From: Burkholderiales bacterium
GTDB lineage: Bacteria; Pseudomonadota; Gammaproteobacteria; Burkholderiales; Burkholderiaceae_C
Length of the DNA stretch: 40,295 bases
NCBI GenBank assembly: GCA_028868825.1
Contig: JAGWTU010000050.1
Coordinates: 1-40,295 of the forward strand
Direction of reading: 5' to 3'
In this document: in pieces, positions 32,952-40,295 of the stretch
How positions within the stretch are numbered: position 1 is the stretch's first letter
Layout of the letters: each line of letters begins with the position of its first letter
The notes under the pieces: model-generated
The model's input: the letters and a program-made list of their open reading frames with translations, nothing else
Told to the model about the DNA's origin: nothing
Databases searched by the model: none
Translations under genes and position numbers: made by a program

Positions 32952-33380
32952 ATGTTCAGCCAGTTGGTGCGTCGCGTGATGGAGCAGGAGCCGATGCTCA
33001 CGGCGCCGCCGCAATCGACCGTCGCCCAGGCGGCGCGCCAGATGGCCGGCAGCGCGACCGGGGCGCTGATGGTCGTCGACGCCGACGACCGCCTCGTCGG
33101 CATCTTCACCGAGCGCGACGCGCTGTTCCGCGTCCTCGCGCTGGGCCGCGACCCGCACAGCACCAAGCTGGCCGAGGTGATGACGCCGGGCCCGGTGACG
33201 GTCTCGCCCGAGGCGACCTTCGGCTACGCGCTGCAGGTGATGCACGACCGGCGCTGCCACCACCTGCCGGTGGTCGACGGCGACCAGCTCATCGGCATCG
33301 TCAGCTCGCGCGACGCGATGGACCCGGAGCTCGAGGAATTCGTCTGCGAGGCGCAGCGGCGGGTGAGCGTGCGGCGCTAG
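32952..33380 (+). CDS. CBS-domain pair protein
   Basis: This 142-residue cytoplasmic protein consists of two CBS domains (about 8-60 and 75-130). Marks are TGALMVVDADDRLVGIFTER in the first and HHLPVVDGDQLIGIVSSRD in the second, the latter with the preceding VMTPGPVTVSP. Stand-alone CBS pairs usually bind adenosine nucleotides and act as energy or redox-state sensors; no partner domain is present here. GGGAGAG precedes the ATG. A longer open frame upstream lies within the DUF3443 coding sequence in another frame and is discarded. The gene is separated from the DUF3443 gene by the FNR-like inverted repeat, so it may be a separately regulated, oxygen-responsive unit rather than part of the cytochrome operon. 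Confidence 0.88.
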   Translation: MFSQLVRRVMEQEPMLTAPPQSTVAQAARQMAGSATGALMVVDADDRLVGIFTERDALFRVLALGRDPHSTKLAEVMTPGPVTVSPEATFGYALQVMHDRRCHHLPVVDGDQLIGIVSSRDAMDPELEEFVCEAQRRVSVRR

Positions 33381-33671
33381 GCGCTGGCACGTTCGAGCAC
33401 CGCGACGGCTGAGGTCCGTGGCCCCGCCGTGGGCCTGACGCATCGGCTCCGACGCCGACGACTGCGCAATCGATGGCGTGGTTCGCGCGCCGGTGCGCAT
33501 CACCTTGCGCAGTCACCTGCCGGGCGAGGGGCGAGTCCGCCGGCGGTCGGCATGGCCCGCGACTTGCTGTCGTTGGCAAGGGCAAGTGCGACCCGCGTGT
33601 CCGCCGCGGCGACTCCGACGGCACCGGGCCTCTTCGAATTTCGAATTTCAACGGGTTGGAGCGATCCCTCA
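33381..33671. other. 291-bp non-coding interval before the TlpA operon
   Basis: I see no convincing gene here. The open frames that cross it are arginine-rich shadows. Near its end a 7-bp tandem repeat TCGAATT (33634-33640 and 33641-33647) makes a short AT-rich patch about 25-40 bp before the thioredoxin ATG and may be part of a promoter. Confidence 0.5.
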
Positions 33672-34226
33672 ATGGCATTGACATGGCTGCCGGCCCAGGC
33701 AGAACGATTCCACCTGACGGGTTGGCCGCTGGCTCTGCCCCTCGTGTTTTGGGCCGCGGTCAGCGGCTCGGCCTTGGCCGTCGAAGCGGGTGACGCGGCA
33801 CCGGACTTCCGTCTCGACGGTGCGGGCCAGGATGTCCAGCTGGCCCAGGCCAGGGGGCGGCTCGTCTACCTCGATTTCTGGGCCTCCTGGTGTGCGCCGT
33901 GCAAGCGCTCGTTTCCCTGGATGAACCGGCTGCAGAGCCGCTACGGTGCGCAGGGCCTGCAGGTCATCGCCGTCAATGTCGACGCCCATCACGAGGATGC
34001 GCTGCGCTTCCTGCGGGAGATGCCGGCGCAATTCACGGTGGCTTTCGACGAGCACGGCGAGACGCCGCGCCGCTACCGGATCCAGGGCATGCCGACGTCG
34101 ATCCTGATATCGACGGCAGGCAAGGTCCTCCATGTCCAACGGGGGTTCCACCCCGAGGACGAAGCCGAGATCGAGTCTCGCATCCAGCGAACGCTCGCCG
34201 ACGGGCCCAGCGCCATCAAACCATGA
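33672..34226 (+). CDS. TlpA-like periplasmic thioredoxin
   Basis: This 184-residue thioredoxin-fold protein has an N-terminal signal segment (LTGWPLALPLVFWAAV, cleavage near 36). The active site is WCAPC (C74, C77), followed by the cis-proline region GMPTSILI, as in TlpA/ResA-type reductases. The frame is open upstream to 33429, but the ATG at 33672 gives a normal secreted protein and the upstream residues are unlike any thioredoxin. Its stop overlaps the DUF4266 ATG (ATGA). It is the first gene of a four-gene operon with DUF4266, DUF3570 and ApbE. Its likely task is to keep cysteines reduced in the periplasm; the DUF4266 product, with its C-terminal CGC, is an obvious candidate substrate. 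Confidence 0.9.
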   Translation: MALTWLPAQAERFHLTGWPLALPLVFWAAVSGSALAVEAGDAAPDFRLDGAGQDVQLAQARGRLVYLDFWASWCAPCKRSFPWMNRLQSRYGAQGLQVIAVNVDAHHEDALRFLREMPAQFTVAFDEHGETPRRYRIQGMPTSILISTAGKVLHVQRGFHPEDEAEIESRIQRTLADGPSAIKP

Positions 34227-34450
34227 ACACAACCTTCCGCATCGCGACGCTTGCCGTCGCCGCGGGCGCCCTCGGCGCCTGCTCCACGGTCCAGCCGCCG
34301 CAGCCGTGGCAGAAGGGCGACCTAGCGCGCCCGGAAATGAGCCTGAATTCGGATCCGCTCGAAGCGCGCTTCTCGGCTCACGCCTATTTCAGCCGCGAGG
34401 CGGCGTCCGGCGGCGCATCGGTGGGTGGCGGCGGCTGTGGCTGCAACTGA
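34223..34450 (+). CDS. DUF4266 small lipoprotein with C-terminal GGGGCGCN
   Basis: This 75-residue precursor has a lipobox LGAC (Cys near residue 20). The mature peptide is only about 55 residues: PWQKGDLA, then HAYFSREAASGGASVGG, then a C-terminal GGGGCGCN. The Ser/Gly-rich tail with two cysteines at the extreme C-terminus is, as I recall, the conserved signature of DUF4266. No function is known to me. The cysteines could bind a metal, form a disulfide handled by the TlpA protein, or be modified. The gene overlaps the upstream stop by 4 bp and the downstream DUF3570 start by up to 26 bp, so it is coupled to both. Confidence 0.85.
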   Translation: MNTTFRIATLAVAAGALGACSTVQPPQPWQKGDLARPEMSLNSDPLEARFSAHAYFSREAASGGASVGGGGCGCN

Positions 34451-35723
34451 ATCGCGGGCCCGCAGCGCGCTGCTGGGAAGCATCGTCTCGGCGGCCTGCG
34501 TGCTGCCCGGCGTGATGCCCGGCGCCGCCTGGGCCGACGAAGCGCCGACCGACGGCCTGCTGTCGATCAAGCTGACGCAATACCAGGACAGCCAGACCGG
34601 CCTGTACGGCGGCAACACGAACGCCGTCGCCGCCGCCGGCACGTCGGGGGGCATCGACCGCCGGCGCATCCTCGCCTATGGCGGACCGCTGGCGACGATC
34701 TCGTCGGCGAGTTCCGGCGGCGGCGGCGGCGGCGGTGGCGGTGGCGGTCCGAGCAATACCTTCGACCGCATGCGCATCACGACGCCGTCGCTGTATGCGC
34801 TGGTACCGATCAACCGCCATTGGGCCGCCGAGGGCTCGCTCACCGTCGACAGCGTCTCCGGTGCATCGCCGCGCTATTACTCCGACATGAGAAGTGCGGC
34901 ACAGATCGTCGATCGGCGCGTGGCCGAAGATGCCAAGCTCAGCTATTACGCCGAGCGCCAGAGCTATGGCCTGGGGCTGAGCCATTCCTCCGAGCATGAT
35001 TTTCTCTCGGATGCGATATCGGCCGACGCGCATTTCTCGAGCGACAGCCAGAACACCACCTGGAACCTGGGCGCGGGTTTCACGCAGGATCGCATCGACC
35101 CGGTGACCCGCATCGTCTGGAATCAGCGGCGTCACACGACGGAGCTGCAGATGGGCGTGACGCAGGCGCTGGACGCGGCCGATCTGCTGCAGGCCGAGTT
35201 CACGGCGACGCGCGACGACGGCTACATGAACGATCCGTACAAGTTCGACGATGCGCGTCCGAATCGGCGCACGGCCGACGTGCTGCAACTGCACTGGAAC
35301 CACTGGACCGGCGACAGCGCCCTGAAATTCGGCTACCGCTATTACCGCGACAGCTACGGCATCCAGGCACACACCTTCGACGTGGCCTGGGTGATGCCGG
35401 TGTTCGAGCACGTCAACGTGACGCCGGCCCTGCGCTACTACACGCAGACCGCCGCATCCTTCTACGCCAATCCGAATACGGCGAACTACCCGAACCCGGT
35501 GGGCGCGCCGACCTATTTCAGCGCCGACCAACGGCTGGCGGCCTTCGGCGCCTTGTCCCTGAGCCTGAAGGTCGCCTGGCGCGTGACGCCTTTGTGGACA
35601 GTCGATGCGAAGGCCGAGCTGTATCGACAGCGCAGCGCCTGGGCGCTGGCCGCCGCCGGCTCGCCGGCCATCAATCCCTTCGAATCGACGACCGTCCAGG
35701 TGGGCCTGGCACGCAGCTTCTGA
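34425..35723 (+). CDS. DUF3570 outer-membrane beta-barrel protein
   Basis: This protein of about 432 residues has a signal peptide (SIVSAACVLPGVMPGAAWA) and then alternating amphipathic strands to a terminal GLARSF, typical of an outer-membrane barrel. I recognise DUF3570. An 11-glycine run (34716-34748) precedes the first long strand. At residues 142-149 the sequence is DSVSGASP (34848-34871), which resembles the DxxSGA(T/S) sites that ApbE flavinylates on Ser/Thr. The start is uncertain: GTG at 34425 or GTG at 34437, both inside the DUF4266 gene. It lies two bases before apbE. A flavin-bearing barrel is a prediction, not an established property. Confidence 0.85.
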   Translation: MAAAVAATESRARSALLGSIVSAACVLPGVMPGAAWADEAPTDGLLSIKLTQYQDSQTGLYGGNTNAVAAAGTSGGIDRRRILAYGGPLATISSASSGGGGGGGGGGGPSNTFDRMRITTPSLYALVPINRHWAAEGSLTVDSVSGASPRYYSDMRSAAQIVDRRVAEDAKLSYYAERQSYGLGLSHSSEHDFLSDAISADAHFSSDSQNTTWNLGAGFTQDRIDPVTRIVWNQRRHTTELQMGVTQALDAADLLQAEFTATRDDGYMNDPYKFDDARPNRRTADVLQLHWNHWTGDSALKFGYRYYRDSYGIQAHTFDVAWVMPVFEHVNVTPALRYYTQTAASFYANPNTANYPNPVGAPTYFSADQRLAAFGALSLSLKVAWRVTPLWTVDAKAELYRQRSAWALAAAGSPAINPFESTTVQVGLARSF

Positions 35724-35725
35724 AG

Positions 35726-36688
35726 ATGTCGCGCGGCTGGGATCAGGTCCACGAATTCCGCGCCATGGGCTCGCCCTGCGTGCTGCGCGTCGCGGGTGCC
35801 GACATCGAGCCGGCACAGGTGCGGCGGGCGATGGCCATGGCGGCGGCCGAGGTCGCGCGCATCGAAGCCAAATACTCGCGCTACCGCGCCGACAGCATCG
35901 TGTCGCGCATCAATGCCGGCGCCGGGCGCACCGCACGCCACGGGCTGGATGCGGAAACCGCCGGCCTGCTGCATTTCGCCGATCGGTTGCACCGCGAAAG
36001 CGGCGGGCTGTTCGACATCACCTCGGGCGTGCTCAGACGGGTCTGGGACTTCAGGACCGCCGTCTGCCCGACGGCTGAGGCCGTGGCGCGGACCCTCGAA
36101 CTCGTCGACTGGCGGGCCGTCGAGTTCGACGGCAAGCGCATCCGCCTGCCCAAGCCGGGCATGGAACTGGACTTCGGCGGTTTCGGCAAGGAATACGCAG
36201 CCGATCGCGCCGCGACGCTGCTGCGCGACGCCGGCTTGAGCCACGGTTACGTGAATCTGGGCGGCGACATACGCCTGCTGGGGCCGATGCCCGATGGCGC
36301 GCCGTGGCATCTGGGAATTGCCCATCCGCGCCGGCCGGGCGAGGTGATCTGCGCTGTCGAACTCAGCCACGGCGCCCTGGCCACCAGCGGCGACTACGAG
36401 CGCTATTTCGATGCGGGCGGCCGGCGCTACTGCCATATCCTCGACCCGCGCAGCGGCTGGCCGGTCGAGCATTGGCAATCGGCCACCGTGCTCGCGCCGG
36501 CCTGCCTGGCGGCCGGCGCGCTGACGACGCTGGCGATGCTCGAGCAGGCCGGTGCGCCGGCCCTGCTGGACGGGCAAGGCGTGGCCTGGATCCTGATCGA
36601 CGCCCAAGGGAGGATGCATCGCGGCGGTCCGCAGTCCGCGCCGTCGGGGTCGTCGGCCTTGCAGCCGGCATCGCGGCGTGCGTCGTGA
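35726..36688 (+). CDS. apbE: FAD:protein FMN transferase (ApbE family)
   Basis: This 320-residue enzyme belongs to the family that attaches FMN from FAD to Ser/Thr in DxxSGAT-type sites of target proteins. Family blocks present are FRAMGSPC at the start, YSRYRADSIVSRIN, LDFGGFGKEYAADRA, GYVNLGGDIRLLG, LATSGDYERYF and HILDPRSGWPV. The start at 35726 lies two bases after the DUF3570 stop. No signal peptide or lipobox is visible, whereas many ApbE proteins are periplasmic lipoproteins; either this copy works in the cytoplasm or it is exported by another route. No NqrC, RnfG or FMN-binding-domain gene is in the window, so the DUF3570 barrel is the only nearby candidate target. Confidence 0.93.
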   Translation: MSRGWDQVHEFRAMGSPCVLRVAGADIEPAQVRRAMAMAAAEVARIEAKYSRYRADSIVSRINAGAGRTARHGLDAETAGLLHFADRLHRESGGLFDITSGVLRRVWDFRTAVCPTAEAVARTLELVDWRAVEFDGKRIRLPKPGMELDFGGFGKEYAADRAATLLRDAGLSHGYVNLGGDIRLLGPMPDGAPWHLGIAHPRRPGEVICAVELSHGALATSGDYERYFDAGGRRYCHILDPRSGWPVEHWQSATVLAPACLAAGALTTLAMLEQAGAPALLDGQGVAWILIDAQGRMHRGGPQSAPSGSSALQPASRRAS

Positions 36689-36906
36689 TGGACGAGACCA
36701 CGCCATGGGTCATCTGCGTCTTCTCGCGCGGCTCGAACATCCTGGTCAGCGACGAGCGGCGCCGATGACCGCGAGCCCGCGCTTCGGGACGGCCGGGTTG
36801 GCGCACCGGAACGTTCCGCGCACCGCTGATCGCCTGCGAGGCCGGCTGCGCGGATGGCCGGCAGGGCACCCTGGTTATCCTTGCGGCTTTGCGCGGGAGA
36901 CGGGCA

Positions 36907-37284
36907 ATGGCCGACGAACAGTTCGACAAGGGTCTGGCGCAGCGCAAGCGCGTGATGGGCGAGGACTTCGTCGCGCGCGCCTTCGCCGGCGCGACCGATT
37001 TCACCGCGCCGATCCAGCAGCACATCACGCGCAACGCCTGGGGCGATGTCTGGCAGCGGCCGGGGCTGGACCTGAAGACGCGCAGCCTGATCACGGTGGC
37101 GATGCTGACGGCGCTGGGCAAGCAGCACGAGCTCAAGGGCCATGTGCGCGGCGCGCTCAACAACGGCGTCACGCCGGCCGAGCTGCAGGAGGTGCTGCTG
37201 CACGCCGCCGTCTATTGCGGCGTGCCGTCGGCGGTGGAAGCGTTCCGCAGCGCGGCCGAGGTCGTCGACGCGCCGAAGGCCTGA
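36907..37284 (+). CDS. Carboxymuconolactone decarboxylase family protein (PcaC-like)
   Basis: This 125-residue all-helical protein has the PcaC layout: RKRVMGEDFV at the start, then RSLITVAMLTALGKQHELKG and GVTPAELQEVLLHAAVYCGV. It lacks the CxxC of AhpD, so a decarboxylase-like rather than a peroxidase role is favoured. PcaC converts 4-carboxymuconolactone to 3-oxoadipate enol-lactone in protocatechuate degradation, but no other pca gene is near, so the substrate is open. The ATG at 36907 is preceded by a GGGAGA ribosome-binding site; an ATG at 36889 would add six residues. The gene converges on the binding-protein gene 39 bp away. Confidence 0.85.
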   Translation: MADEQFDKGLAQRKRVMGEDFVARAFAGATDFTAPIQQHITRNAWGDVWQRPGLDLKTRSLITVAMLTALGKQHELKGHVRGALNNGVTPAELQEVLLHAAVYCGVPSAVEAFRSAAEVVDAPKA

Positions 37285-37323
37285 TCGGGCCAGGCCGCGA
37301 CGCGGCGCCTGTCTGTGTTTGGC

Positions 37324-38061
37324 TCAAGCGGCCGGCGCCACCGTCGCGCCCGCCACGCCATGCCGCGCCAGCGCCGCGGCGACGAGGCCCTCGGCCTTCG
37401 CGCGCTCGACGAAATCGCGCAGCGCCTGCGCCGCGGCGTCGCCGCGGCCGGCGGGGATGCCCATCGCCTGCTCGATGACCATGAAGCGCCCCGGCAGCAG
37501 GCGCAGACCGCCCAGGCGCGCGGCGTCGGCCTGCAGCGGCTGCCGGACGCCCGCGGCGACATCGGCGCCCTCGGCGAGGAAGGCGTCGACGACCTCGGGC
37601 GAGCTCGGCGCGCGCAGGATCGTCGCCGCCTTCAGCGTGCGGCTGAGATAGAGGTCGTAGGCGCTGCCCTGGCCGACCATCACGCGCGTGCCGGCGCGGT
37701 CGACCTCGTCGTTGCCGCGCAGCGGCGAGGCCTCGCGCACGAGGTAGGCGCCCTCGATCAGCACATAGGGGGCGCTGAAGCGGATGCCCTCGCCGCGCGC
37801 CGGATCGACGGCGAAGAAGCCGATGTCGGCGTCGCCCGCGCGCACTGCGGCCACCGATTCGGCGGCCTTCTCGCAGGTCCGCAGCTCGATGCCGACGCCG
37901 AGCTGCGCCGCCAGCGCGCGCGCCAGATCGACCGAGACGCCGGCCGGCTCGCCGTCGGCGCCGCGTCGCGCCAGCAGCGGATTGCCGTAGTTGATCGAGG
38001 CACGCAGCCGGCCTTGCGGGGCCAGCTCGGGGGCCAGATCGCGGATCGGGGACGTTTCCAT
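37324..38061 (-). CDS. Leaderless family 3 substrate-binding protein-like protein
   Basis: This 245-residue protein has the bacterial extracellular solute-binding family 3 fold: GRLRASINYGNPLLA, PAGVSVDLARALAAQLG, ADIGFFAVDPARGEGI and FSAPYVLIEGAYLV. These proteins normally bind amino acids in the periplasm for an ABC transporter. Here the N-terminus from the ATG at 38059-38061 (METSPIRDLAPEL) has no signal peptide, and the upstream extension of the open frame supplies none. No permease or ATPase gene is adjacent. It may act in the cytoplasm as a ligand-binding protein or have lost its leader; similar leaderless proteins are, I believe, common in Burkholderiales. Confidence 0.8.
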   Translation of the reverse strand: METSPIRDLAPELAPQGRLRASINYGNPLLARRGADGEPAGVSVDLARALAAQLGVGIELRTCEKAAESVAAVRAGDADIGFFAVDPARGEGIRFSAPYVLIEGAYLVREASPLRGNDEVDRAGTRVMVGQGSAYDLYLSRTLKAATILRAPSSPEVVDAFLAEGADVAAGVRQPLQADAARLGGLRLLPGRFMVIEQAMGIPAGRGDAAAQALRDFVERAKAEGLVAAALARHGVAGATVAPAA

Positions 38062-38239
38062 CGCATCACGGGGGTGGTGGCGCAGCCGCTCGCTGCGGCG
38101 CCAGTGTAGGGGCCGGCACGCCCTGCAAGGCCGCGGATTGCAACTGTCGCCGGGCGGAATGGAGGCTGCAACAGGCCGGCAACCCCGCGGCCCGACGATG
38201 TCGCACAGGGTCGGGATGCTCCCGATCGAGGAGTGAGCC

Positions 38240-38941
38240 ATGAAGCATCCCATCGCCTTCACCATCGCCTGCGCGGCGCTGCTGGCCGGCGGCGTCGGCA
38301 CGGCCTGCGCCGATCCGCACGACCGCGGCCCGGCGCACGAGCAGGGCCGGCCGCAGAACCGCGCCCCCGCGCACGAGCAGCGCGCCGCCCGCCCCGATTT
38401 CCGCGGCGACGTGCATTTCGACAACCGCTACCACCACGACCATTACTACCCGGCGCGCGGCGCCGTCTTCGGCGCCCTGCCCGGCGGCGCGATCGGCATC
38501 GGCTTCGGCGCCGACCGCTGGTTCTTCCACGGCGGCGTCTGGTTCCGGCCCTACGGCGGCCGCTACATCGTCGGCTTGCCGCCCTACGGCATCATCGTGC
38601 CGATCCTGCCGCCGGACTGCTCGACGCTGTGGATCGCCGGCATCGCGTATTACTACGCCAACGGCATCTATTACACGACCGCACCCGGCGGCTACACCGT
38701 CGTCGCGCCGCCCGCCGGCGCCGACGCGGCGCAGCCGGTGGCGCCGGCCCCCGTCGCGCCGTCCGCCGCGCCGGCGCCGATCTTCTACCCGCGCAGCGGC
38801 CAGAGCCCGGAGCAGACCGAGACCGATCGCCAGGATTGCAACCGCTGGGCGACGACCCAGCCGGGCGCCATCGCCGATGCCAGCGTGATGCAGCGTGCCG
38901 TCGCGGCCTGCATGGACGCGCGCGGCTACACGGTGCGCTGA
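38240..38941 (+). CDS. Secreted DUF6515-like protein
   Basis: This 233-residue protein has a signal peptide (MKHPIAFTIACAALLAGG, cleavage near ACA/DP). Next come a His/Arg/Pro-rich stretch (DPHDRGPAHEQGRPQN), an aromatic and glycine-rich core (DRWFFHGGVWFRPYGG; YYYANGIYYTTAPGGY) and a Pro/Ala linker. The C-terminal helix-rich segment (TETDRQDCNRWA; VAACMDARGYTVR) has two cysteines that could pair. The middle part matches the DUF6515 family as I remember it. The function is unknown, but an envelope or surface role is likely. GAGGAG precedes the ATG. The gene stands alone and is divergent from the binding-protein gene. Confidence 0.75.
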   Translation: MKHPIAFTIACAALLAGGVGTACADPHDRGPAHEQGRPQNRAPAHEQRAARPDFRGDVHFDNRYHHDHYYPARGAVFGALPGGAIGIGFGADRWFFHGGVWFRPYGGRYIVGLPPYGIIVPILPPDCSTLWIAGIAYYYANGIYYTTAPGGYTVVAPPAGADAAQPVAPAPVAPSAAPAPIFYPRSGQSPEQTETDRQDCNRWATTQPGAIADASVMQRAVAACMDARGYTVR

Positions 38942-38980
38942 AGCCCTTCGTCCGGCCCTGCCCCGGGGTCCCGCGCCACG

Positions 38981-39010
38981 CCGCCAGGGCGACGATCGCC
39001 GCCCTGGCGG
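38981..39010 (+). terminator. Strong hairpin, probable terminator after the DUF6515-like gene
   Basis: CCGCCAGGGCG (38981-38991) pairs perfectly with CGCCCTGGCGG (39000-39010) across an 8-base loop, an 11-bp GC-rich stem 40 bp after the stop codon. Only scattered Ts follow, so termination would rely on stem strength; a bidirectional or mRNA-stabilising role is possible. Confidence 0.5.
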
Positions 39011-39080
39011 GGGCCGGTTCTCGGGTCTGCCCTTAGACTGCCGCCCTCGCGCCGGCGCCTTCCTCCATCCTGCCCAAACC

Positions 39081-40295
39081 ATGCAAGATCACCCCATTCC
39101 GGCCTCGATCGCGATCCGCGGCGCGTCATCGCGAGGCCGCATCCTGCCCTGGGTGCTGTTGCTGCTGCTGGTGCTGGTGTTCGGCCTGAGCTGGTGGAAG
39201 CTGCGCGGCAACGCCGCCAACCAGGCCGCCGCGGCGGCGAGCGCGCCGGGCGGCTTCGGCCGCGGGCCGGGCGGCCGCTTCGCCGGCAACATGAGCCAGC
39301 CGGTGTCGATCGACACGGTGCGGCGCCGGGACATCCGCGTGACGACGAACGCCATCGGCAGCATCGTCGCGTCCAACACCGCCACCGTCCATGTCCAGGT
39401 CAGCGGCGTGCTGCAGCGGCTGGACTACAGCGAAGGGCAGCAGGTCAAGGCCGGCCAGCAACTGGCGCAGATCGACCCGCGCGCCTTCCAGGCCGCGCTC
39501 GACCAGGCGCTGGGCGCGCTCAAGCGCGACGAGGCGCAGCTCGCCGGCGCGCGCGTCGACCTCCAGCGCTACCGGGACCTGTTGGCCAAGGACGCGATCC
39601 CGAGCCAGCAGGTCGACACGCAGGCGACGCTGGTCGGCCAGCTCGAGGGCACCGTGCAGGTCGACCGCGCCGCCGTCGCCACGGCCAGGCTCAACCTGCA
39701 ATACACGCATGTGCTGTCGCCGATCGCCGGCCGCGCCGGCATCAAGCAGGTCGACGTCGGCAACGTCGTGAGCCCGGGGGACGCCAACGGCATCGTCGTC
39801 GTCACGCAGACGCGGCCGATCGCGCTCGTCTTCGCCGCGCCGTCGGCGCAGCTGACGGCCATCACGGCCAGGCTGCGCGCCCGGCAGCCGCTGCCGGTCG
39901 TCGCCTTCGACCGCGTCAACAACAAGCGCCTGGCGACGGGCCAGGTCGCCTCGCTCGACAACCTCATCGACCCGACGACCGACACGGTCAAGGTCAAGGC
40001 CCTGTTCCCCAACGACGACGACGCGCTGTTCCCGAACCAGGCCGTGAGCGTGACGCTGCAGACCGACCTGCTCGCCGGCGCCACCGCCGTGCCGCAGGCC
40101 GCCGTGCAGCGCGGCACCCAGGGCTACTACGTCTACGTCGTCAACCCCGACAGCACGGTGACGACGAAGGTCGTCAAGCCGGGACCGGTGGACGAGAACT
40201 GGATGGCGGTCGAAGGCCCGCTGCAAGCCGGCGACCGCGTCGTCATCGACGGCATCGACCGCCTGCGCGACGGCGCCAAGGTCGAGGTCATCGCC
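39081..40295 (+). CDS. RND efflux periplasmic adaptor, MdtA-like (3' end outside window)
   Basis: The first 405 codons of a membrane-fusion protein are visible. An N-terminal anchor (ILPWVLLLLLVLVFGLSWW, about 23-41) is followed by a Gly/Arg-rich linker. The barrel-sandwich halves are VHVQVSGVLQRLDYSEGQQVKAG and THVLSPIAGRAGIKQVDVG around a helical hairpin (RVDLQRYRDLLAKDAIPSQQ). A beta-barrel domain (LIDPTTDTVKVKALFPN) and the membrane-proximal domain (VPQAAVQRGTQGYYVYVV) come next. The order and the DPTTDT block are those of the MdtA/AcrA class that couples an inner-membrane RND pump to an outer-membrane channel. The pump genes should lie just beyond the right edge. The ATG at 39081 is preferred as the first codon giving the anchor. 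Confidence 0.92.
   Translation, partial: MQDHPIPASIAIRGASSRGRILPWVLLLLLVLVFGLSWWKLRGNAANQAAAAASAPGGFGRGPGGRFAGNMSQPVSIDTVRRRDIRVTTNAIGSIVASNTATVHVQVSGVLQRLDYSEGQQVKAGQQLAQIDPRAFQAALDQALGALKRDEAQLAGARVDLQRYRDLLAKDAIPSQQVDTQATLVGQLEGTVQVDRAAVATARLNLQYTHVLSPIAGRAGIKQVDVGNVVSPGDANGIVVVTQTRPIALVFAAPSAQLTAITARLRARQPLPVVAFDRVNNKRLATGQVASLDNLIDPTTDTVKVKALFPNDDDALFPNQAVSVTLQTDLLAGATAVPQAAVQRGTQGYYVYVVNPDSTVTTKVVKPGPVDENWMAVEGPLQAGDRVVIDGIDRLRDGAKVEVIA

Noticed and set aside
33429..33671. N-terminal extension of the thioredoxin gene
   Set aside because: The added 81 residues are Arg/Ser-rich and would bury the signal peptide; the ATG at 33672 gives a normal secreted TlpA-like protein.
36688..36768. 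26-codon frame after apbE (MDETTPWVICVF...)
   Set aside because: It overlaps the apbE stop as ATGA, but the peptide is very short, has no recognised family and no sign of conservation that I can see. It may be a remnant; not called as a gene.
37278..37296. GGCCTG/CAGGCC stem-loop at the end of the PcaC-like gene as a terminator
   Set aside because: Only a 6-bp stem that includes the stop codon, with no T-run after it; common by chance in DNA this GC-rich.

Overview
The window reads as a very GC-rich betaproteobacterial chromosome, probably Burkholderiales or Rhodocyclales. The grounds are codon use, a QseB/QseC-type two-component pair and several betaproteobacterial families (DUF2844, DUF3443, DUF6394, DUF6515, all recognised from memory). 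It appears to encode 25 protein-coding genes, one of them visibly truncated and two cut by the window ends. I see no rRNA, tRNA, CRISPR array or insertion sequence.

Region 1 (1-8713) is an anaerobic carbon block. Leftward runs frdCAB, a Wolinella-type dihaem quinol:fumarate reductase, then a methylmalonyl-CoA decarboxylase cut by the window edge. Rightward runs a pyruvate-type 2-oxoacid oxidoreductase (gamma, alpha, beta) ending in an NAD(P)-linked FAD/iron-sulfur subunit. FNR-like boxes lie in the divergent promoter region. Together they suggest reductive or fermentative C3/C4 metabolism, with succinate or propionate as possible products.

Region 2 (8801-33380) is the remarkable part, an apparent extracellular-electron-transfer island. 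It starts beside a truncated DUF6394 gene and carries a QseB/PmrA-type two-component system. Next come a membrane-anchored FAD/ferredoxin-like oxidoreductase and a divergent cytochrome-b-like membrane protein. These are followed by a 24-haem secreted cytochrome and a 3988-residue secreted cytochrome with 105 CxxCH motifs plus one CX4CH. Thirteen seven-haem modules of the giant repeat at an almost invariant 801-bp period. Behind it lie an outer-membrane beta-barrel with a periplasmic TPR domain, a CcmI/NrfG-like haem-ligation chaperone, DUF2844, a DUF3443 lipoprotein with two pepsin-like D(T/S)GS motifs, and a CBS-pair protein. The layout (inner-membrane redox pair, periplasmic cytochrome, giant cytochrome, porin, dedicated maturation factor) looks like a porin-cytochrome conduit. 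It recalls the large clusters reported in neutrophilic iron oxidisers. PmrA/QseB-like boxes lie ahead of the regulator gene and of both cytochrome transcription units, which suggests the adjacent two-component system controls the island.

Region 3 (33672-36688) is a compact operon: TlpA-like thioredoxin, DUF4266 lipoprotein, DUF3570 beta-barrel and ApbE flavin transferase. The DUF3570 protein contains a DxxSGAS sequence resembling ApbE flavinylation sites, which raises the possibility of a flavin-carrying outer-membrane protein.

Region 4 (36907-40295) holds ordinary genes: a carboxymuconolactone-decarboxylase-family protein, a leaderless periplasmic-binding-protein-like protein, a secreted DUF6515-like protein, and the start of an RND efflux adaptor gene that runs off the window.
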